This document shows, piece after piece, positions 31,482 through 35,818 of a stretch of DNA of 35,818 bases (within the stretch, counting starts at the first letter, position 1; each line of letters starts with the position of its first letter). The notes under the pieces were generated by a model. It was not told where the DNA came from. It ran no database searches and saw only the letters and a program-made list of their open reading frames with translations. Source of the DNA: Firm-08 sp045541535. GTDB lineage: Bacteria; Bacillota; Clostridia; Oscillospirales; QAKW01. The position numbers and the translations under genes are program-made. The stretch is from positions 1 through 35,818 of the forward strand of contig JAZQJG010000071.1 of NCBI GenBank assembly GCA_045541535.1, in the 5' to 3' direction.

Positions 31482-32069
31482 ATGAGAACTGCAACCATCA
31501 ACCGTACCACCAATGAAACGGATATCGCGCTGACGCTGACCCTGGACGGAGGCGGCAGGGCGGAGATCAACAGCGGCGTGGGCTTTTTGGATCATATGCT
31601 CACCCTGTTTGCCCGTCACGGCGGCTTTGATCTGTGCGTCACCTGCAAGGGAGACACCTACGTGGACGACCATCACACGGTGGAGGACATCGGCATTGCT
31701 CTGGGCAAGGCCTTTGCCACGGCCCTGGGCGACAAAAAGGGGATCACCCGTTACGGGGATATCATCCTGCCTATGGACGAGGCGTTGATCCTGGCGGCGG
31801 TGGACATCTCCGGCAGAAGTTATCTGGGGCTGGAGCTTCCCATCCCCGCCCCCAAGGTGGGCACCTTCGATACAGAACTGGTGGAGGAATTTTTGCTGGC
31901 CTTTACCCGCACGGCGGAAATCACCTTACACGTAAAAGAACTGGCGGGTAACAACTCCCACCACATCATTGAGGGCGCCTTTAAGGCGTTGGGTCGGGTA
32001 TTGCGTCAGGCAGTGGCGGTGGATCCCCGCTTTGCCGACAGCGTACCCTCCACGAAGGGAGTACTGTAA
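31482..32069 (+). CDS. hisB: Imidazoleglycerol-phosphate dehydratase (HisB)
   Basis: A 195-residue monofunctional dehydratase. Metal-binding repeats DHMLTLFARHGGFDL, DDHHTVEDIGIALG and NNSHHIIEGAFKALGRVLRQA supply the two Mn centres. ATG at 31482 follows GGAGGAAGG; an in-frame start at 31464 overlaps hisC without a site. The separate PHP phosphatase at the end of the operon replaces the phosphatase half that some HisB proteins carry. Confidence 0.96.
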   Translation: MRTATINRTTNETDIALTLTLDGGGRAEINSGVGFLDHMLTLFARHGGFDLCVTCKGDTYVDDHHTVEDIGIALGKAFATALGDKKGITRYGDIILPMDEALILAAVDISGRSYLGLELPIPAPKVGTFDTELVEEFLLAFTRTAEITLHVKELAGNNSHHIIEGAFKALGRVLRQAVAVDPRFADSVPSTKGVL

Positions 32070-32689
32070 TGATCGCCATAATTGACTACGGCGTGGGCAA
32101 CCTGTTTTCGGTGCAGAGCTCCTTTACCGCCATCGGGGCCGAAGCGGTGATCACCGCCGACCCTGCCGTCATCCGCGCCGCCGACCGGATCTTATTACCC
32201 GGCGTGGGCGCCTTTGAGGATGCGGCCAACAAACTGCGGCAAAGCGGTATGGCCGACCTTGTCAAAGAACAGGCCGCCACCGGCAAGCCGGTAATGGGCA
32301 TTTGTCTGGGAATGCAGCTGCTCTTTGAGACCAGCTATGAATACGGCGAGCATCAGGGGTTGGGACTGCTGAAAGGCAGTGTCCGTCCCATTGCCGACGT
32401 GATCCCCGCCGGCCTGAAGATTCCCCATATCGGCTGGAACGCCCTTGCCCTGACCCGGGATCATCCTTTGCTGAAATACGTAAACGAGGGGGATTGCGTT
32501 TACTTCGTTCATTCCTACTACGCCACCGATTGCGCGGAATCGGTGATCGCCACCGCCGAATACGGCGCCCCCCTCACCGCCGCCGTGGCCCGTGGCAATG
32601 TGTGCGGTTGCCAGTTCCACCCCGAAAAGAGCGGGCCGGTGGGACTGTCCATCTTAAAAGCATTTTGTGAAATGGAGGGAGCTAAATGA
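32069..32689 (+). CDS. hisH: Imidazole glycerol phosphate synthase subunit HisH
   Basis: A 206-residue class-I glutamine amidotransferase that supplies ammonia to HisF. The nucleophile Cys is in GICLGMQLLFE, the His/Glu pair in CQFHPEKSG; IDYGVGNLFSVQ opens the protein. Its ATG overlaps the hisB stop by one base (TAATG). Confidence 0.96.
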   Translation: MIAIIDYGVGNLFSVQSSFTAIGAEAVITADPAVIRAADRILLPGVGAFEDAANKLRQSGMADLVKEQAATGKPVMGICLGMQLLFETSYEYGEHQGLGLLKGSVRPIADVIPAGLKIPHIGWNALALTRDHPLLKYVNEGDCVYFVHSYYATDCAESVIATAEYGAPLTAAVARGNVCGCQFHPEKSGPVGLSILKAFCEMEGAK

Positions 32690-33399
32690 ATATCTTCCCT
32701 GCCATTGACCTGTATGAGGGAAAAGCGGTACGGCTGTTCAAAGGCGACTATGCCCAAATGACAGTGTACAGCGAGCACCCCGAGGAAATTGCCCTGGACT
32801 TTGCAAAGGCCGGCGCAAAACACATTCATATCGTGGATCTGGAGGGCGCCAAAAGTGGGCAGACCCCCAACCTTGCCACCGTGCTGAAGATCAAGGAGGC
32901 CAGCGGCCTGTTTTGTGAGATCGGCGGCGGCATCCGCAGTATGGAGGTGGTGGACCGCTATATGGAGGCGGGCCTTGATCGGGTGATCCTGGGCACCGCG
33001 GCGGTGTCCGATCCCGATTTTTTACAGGCGGTCCTGACCAAATACGGTGAGCGTGTCGCCGTGGGCGTGGACATCAAGGACGGCAAGGTGGCCATCAAGG
33101 GCTGGACGGAAAAAAGTGAGCTGGACGCCTTTGATTTTTGCAAAACCTTGGAAGAAATGGGAGTACGGACGATCATCTGCACCGACATCTCCAAGGACGG
33201 CGCCATGAAGGGCACCAATCGGGAGCTCTATCAGGCGCTGGAAGAGCGCTTTGCCATTGACATCGTCGCCTCGGGCGGCGTGTCCACCATAGAAGACGTG
33301 CAACATCTGGCCTCCATGAATCTGTACGGCGCCATCATCGGCAAGGCCTATTACGTGGGCGCCATTGATCTGAAAGAAGCAATCGAGGTGGCAAAATGA
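32686..33399 (+). CDS. hisA: ProFAR isomerase (HisA)
   Basis: A 237-residue TIM barrel with the two half-barrel phosphate motifs. The base Asp8 is in PAIDLYEGKAVRL, and the acid Asp in CTDISKDGAMKG; IGGGIRSME and ASGGVSTIED bind the phosphates. It converts ProFAR to PRFAR. ATGA overlaps at both ends couple it to hisH and hisF. Confidence 0.96.
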   Translation: MNIFPAIDLYEGKAVRLFKGDYAQMTVYSEHPEEIALDFAKAGAKHIHIVDLEGAKSGQTPNLATVLKIKEASGLFCEIGGGIRSMEVVDRYMEAGLDRVILGTAAVSDPDFLQAVLTKYGERVAVGVDIKDGKVAIKGWTEKSELDAFDFCKTLEEMGVRTIICTDISKDGAMKGTNRELYQALEERFAIDIVASGGVSTIEDVQHLASMNLYGAIIGKAYYVGAIDLKEAIEVAK

Positions 33400-34154
33400 T
33401 CACCAAACGAATTATTCCCTGTCTGGACGTGCGGGACGGCAGAGTGGTCAAGGGTGTAAACTTTGAGGGCATCCGTGACGTTTCCTCCCCCGTAGAGCTG
33501 GCAAAATTTTATTCCGGCTGTGGGGCGGATGAGCTGGTATTTTACGATATCACCGCCTCCAGCGAGGGCAGAGGTCTGTTTACCGATATTTTAAAACAAA
33601 CGGCCAGAGAGGTCTTTATTCCCCTCACCGTGGGTGGCGGTATCAATACGCTGGAGGACTTTGAGCGGGTACTTTCCTGCGGGGCTGACAAGGTCAGCGT
33701 CAACTCCGGCGCCATCCGCAACCCCGAGCTCATCTATCAGGCGGCCAAGCGCTACGGCGACCAATGCGTGGTGCTGAGCGTGGACGTTAAAAGAGTGGAC
33801 GGCGTGTTCCGTGTCTTTGCCAAGGGTGGCAGAGAAAACACGGGAATGGAGGCCATCGGTTGGATCAAGCGGTGCGTGGAAAACGGCGCCGGAGAAGTGG
33901 TGGTCAACTCCATTGACACCGACGGCGTAAAGCAGGGCTTTGATCTGGAGATGCTGGAGGCTGTTTGTAAAGTGGCCCCCGTGCCGGTCATCGCCTCGGG
34001 CGGCGCCGGCGGTATCAACGATTTTATCAAGCTGTTTCACACCTTGCCCGGTGTGGATGCGGGGCTGGCCGCCTCCATCTTCCACTTTGGGGAGGTAGCC
34101 ATCAACGATCTGAAAAAAGCAATGGCCGCTGCGGGCATTCCCACACGCCTTTAG
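33396..34154 (+). CDS. hisF: Imidazole glycerol phosphate synthase cyclase subunit HisF
   Basis: A 252-residue TIM barrel paralogous to HisA. Asp11 in IPCLDVRDGRVVKGVNF, Asp in NSIDTDGVKQGFD, and phosphate loops VGGGINTLED and ASGGAGGINDF are present. With HisH it closes the imidazole ring and releases AICAR. Confidence 0.97.
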   Translation: MITKRIIPCLDVRDGRVVKGVNFEGIRDVSSPVELAKFYSGCGADELVFYDITASSEGRGLFTDILKQTAREVFIPLTVGGGINTLEDFERVLSCGADKVSVNSGAIRNPELIYQAAKRYGDQCVVLSVDVKRVDGVFRVFAKGGRENTGMEAIGWIKRCVENGAGEVVVNSIDTDGVKQGFDLEMLEAVCKVAPVPVIASGGAGGINDFIKLFHTLPGVDAGLAASIFHFGEVAINDLKKAMAAAGIPTRL

Positions 34155-34168
34155 AAAGGAACTCACCT

Positions 34169-34819
34169 ATGTTAAACGTAAACGAACTGAAATTTGATGA
34201 AAAGGGGCTGATCCCCGCCATTGTGGTGGACGCCCGCACCAAAAAGGTACTGACTCTGGCCTATATGAACAGAGAAAGTCTGGAGATCACCATGGAAAAG
34301 GGGCTGACCTGCTTTTGGAGCCGTTCCAGACAGGAGCTGTGGTTGAAGGGGGAAACCAGCGGCAACTATCAGCACGTGGTTTCCATCACCGCCGATTGCG
34401 ACAAGGACGCCTTGGTAGTAATGGTGGAAAAGGAGGGACCGGCCTGCCATCTGGGCAACGATTCCTGCTTTGAAAATCCTCTGTGGCAGAGCGAAGAGCT
34501 CCACGAATTTTCTCTGGAGGGTCTGATGGGCCTCATCGAGGGACGGAAAACCGACAAAAAAGAGGGCTCCTACACCACCTATCTCTTTGAAAAGGGGCTG
34601 GACAAGATCCTCAAAAAGGTGGGTGAGGAATCCACCGAGGTCATCATCGCCGCCAAGGCCGAGGACAAGGCGGAAACGGTGTATGAGATCGCCGATCTGG
34701 CCTATCACGTGATGGTACTGATGGTGGAGGCAGGCATCTCCCTGGAGGATATTCACAAGGAGTTGGCCTCCCGCCACGTCATTGATCACAAGGTAAAGCA
34801 GGAGAAAATGACCAAATGA
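34169..34819 (+). CDS. hisI: Bifunctional phosphoribosyl-AMP cyclohydrolase / phosphoribosyl-ATP pyrophosphatase (HisIE)
   Basis: A 216-residue fusion. The HisI half (1-~115) shows CFWSRSRQELWLKGETSGN and the zinc cysteines in DCDKDALVV and GPACHLGNDSCF. The HisE half (~120-216) shows KKVGEESTEVIIAAK and EIADLAYHVMVLM, the MazG-like all-helical pyrophosphatase. It performs steps 2 and 3 of the pathway. GAAAGGAAC precedes the ATG. Confidence 0.96.
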   Translation: MLNVNELKFDEKGLIPAIVVDARTKKVLTLAYMNRESLEITMEKGLTCFWSRSRQELWLKGETSGNYQHVVSITADCDKDALVVMVEKEGPACHLGNDSCFENPLWQSEELHEFSLEGLMGLIEGRKTDKKEGSYTTYLFEKGLDKILKKVGEESTEVIIAAKAEDKAETVYEIADLAYHVMVLMVEAGISLEDIHKELASRHVIDHKVKQEKMTK

Positions 34820-35556
34820 GACGGGATATGCACGTTCACACCACCTTCTGTGACGGCAAAAACAGCCCCGAGGAGATGGTGAGGGCCGCCATCCGAAAAG
34901 GACTGACGGAGATCGGCTTTACCGCCCACAGCTATACTTTCTTTGACGAGAGCTATTGTATGAAGAAAGAGGACACCCCGGCCTATCAGGCGGAGATCCG
35001 TCGGCTACAGCAATGCTATGGGGACAAGATCCGCATCGCGCTGGGCATTGAGCAGGACTATTATTCCGATATGCCCACCGACGCCTATGAATATATTATC
35101 GGCTCGGTCCACTACGTTAAGATAGGGGACGAGTATATGCCCATGGACGATCCGCCCTTTGAGGAAAACGTGAAAAAATACTTCGGCGGCGACTATTACG
35201 CAATGGCCGAGGCCTATTTTGGGGCGGTGGCAAACGTAGTGAAAAAAACCGGCTGTCAGCTCATCGGTCATCTGGATTTGCTCACCAAATTCAACGAGGG
35301 GGGCAAGCTCTTTGACGAGAACCATCCCCGCTACGTGGCCGCCTGGCAAAGGGCGGTGGACGCCCTGCTCCCCTACGATATCCCCTTTGAGATCAATACG
35401 GGCGCCATTTCCCGCGGCTATCGCACCGCCCCCTATCCCGCCGCCCCCATCCGCGCCTATATCAAGGCCCACGGCGGCAAACTGATGCTGTCGGGGGACG
35501 CCCATAGCACGGAAGGGCTGTGCTATCTCTTTGAAGAGTACGAAGGAGAGTTGTAA
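34816..35556 (+). CDS. hisK: Histidinol-phosphatase, PHP family (HisJ/HisK type)
   Basis: A 246-residue metal-dependent phosphatase. PHP motifs are intact: DMHVHTTFCDG, IGFTAHSY, GIEQDYY, IIGSVHYV, IGHLDLLTKF, EINTGAI, SGDAHS. It hydrolyses histidinol phosphate to histidinol, completing the set of enzymes in the operon. It overlaps hisIE by ATGA. Confidence 0.93.
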   Translation: MRRDMHVHTTFCDGKNSPEEMVRAAIRKGLTEIGFTAHSYTFFDESYCMKKEDTPAYQAEIRRLQQCYGDKIRIALGIEQDYYSDMPTDAYEYIIGSVHYVKIGDEYMPMDDPPFEENVKKYFGGDYYAMAEAYFGAVANVVKKTGCQLIGHLDLLTKFNEGGKLFDENHPRYVAAWQRAVDALLPYDIPFEINTGAISRGYRTAPYPAAPIRAYIKAHGGKLMLSGDAHSTEGLCYLFEEYEGEL

Positions 35557-35778
35557 ATGCTGAGTATCAAGGCTATTTTGGAGCTCAACGGCATCGTAAA
35601 GGAACTTAAAAATTTCCTTTCCAATAACTACAAAGACGCCGCCCACGAACAGCGCAAGCTGTTGGGAGAAAAGGCGGAGGCCTATTATCGGGCGGGCAAG
35701 CTCACCCGCCGCCGCTATCTCCACTACCAAAAGCTCTACACCGATTTCACCCGTCAAATGAAAGACTATCATCACTAA
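35557..35778 (+). CDS. Small helical hypothetical protein at the end of the his operon
   Basis: A 73-residue, highly charged, all-helical protein (KNFLSNNYKDAAHEQRKLLG, then LTRRRYLHYQKLYTDFTRQM). No family recognised. Its ATG directly follows the phosphatase stop with GAAGGAGAG as ribosome site, so it is translated with the operon. The regular charge pattern suggests a two-helix hairpin or a nucleic-acid/protein-binding adaptor; the function is unknown. Confidence 0.65.
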   Translation: MLSIKAILELNGIVKELKNFLSNNYKDAAHEQRKLLGEKAEAYYRAGKLTRRRYLHYQKLYTDFTRQMKDYHH

Positions 35779-35784
35779 AAAGCG

Positions 35785-35818
35785 CGTCGCCCTTCTTGCC
35801 TTGGCAAGAAGGGCGACG
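35785..35818 (+). terminator. Terminator of the his operon (cut by the window edge)
   Basis: CGTCGCCCTTCTTGCC, TT loop, GGCAAGAAGGGCGACG: perfect 16-base arms beginning seven bases after the last stop codon. The expected T run lies beyond the window. Confidence 0.85.

Overview
The window reads as a chromosomal segment of an endospore-forming, gut-type Clostridia member (an Oscillospirales-like lineage is my best guess). Grounds: a spoVA set (spoVAC, spoVAD, spoVAE), strong AGGAGG ribosome sites, consensus sigma-A promoters, a TrpR-type YerC regulator ahead of a histidine operon, S-layer (SLH) anchoring, and many glycan-degrading enzymes. Most genes use GC-rich codons. The stretch from about 15.8 to 22.3 kb is visibly AT-richer and looks acquired. 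No rRNA, tRNA or CRISPR array was seen.

Layout. 1-485: non-coding, with stacked hairpins, a heptamer tandem repeat and a terminator. 486-1840 (minus): spoVAE and spoVAD. 1944-7589 (plus): a compact run of a FliB-like Cys-cluster protein, a TerB-like helical protein, a CNNM/CorC-type membrane protein, a clan-D-like glycosidase, a DMT transporter and an SGNH-like protein. 7648-7785: a palindromic repeat element. 7785-14479: an SDR dehydrogenase (minus), then a GH30 enzyme, a GH29/GH151-like enzyme and an SLH-anchored surface protein. 14551-14781: a MITE-like element. 14798-16614: a divergent epimerase/AraC-regulator pair. 22855-27000: M20 peptidase, PfkB-type sugar kinase, a small membrane protein with its HTH regulator, and a Gfo/Idh/MocA oxidoreductase. 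27158-35778: yerC-hisZ-G-D-C-B-H-A-F-IE, a PHP histidinol-phosphatase and a small ORF. Together these cover every step of histidine synthesis in tightly overlapping genes.

The most striking region is 16646-22804. Intact spoVAC (22361-22804, minus) is preceded on the left by four separate copies of only its last ~125 coding bases. All four are antisense to the interleaved genes and all are cut at the same codon (the EGFVLG motif). Each cut joins the same 19-nt sequence. In three of four cases a shared ~70-base leader follows, with a 17-bp-spaced sigma-A promoter and a GAGGT ribosome site, and then a different unrelated gene: L-serine dehydratase, a REP-type transposase or a lipoprotein. The fourth copy precedes an HTH-arabinofuranosidase fusion with its own promoter. 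Three of the four genes end in the same GGCTTGACC/GGTCAAGCC hairpin. This looks like an integron-like array of single-gene expression cassettes built on the 3' end of a sporulation gene, with no recombinase in the window. The spoVAC-to-spoVAD distance of about 20.5 kb, where an adjacent pair is expected, fits repeated insertion next to spoVAC.
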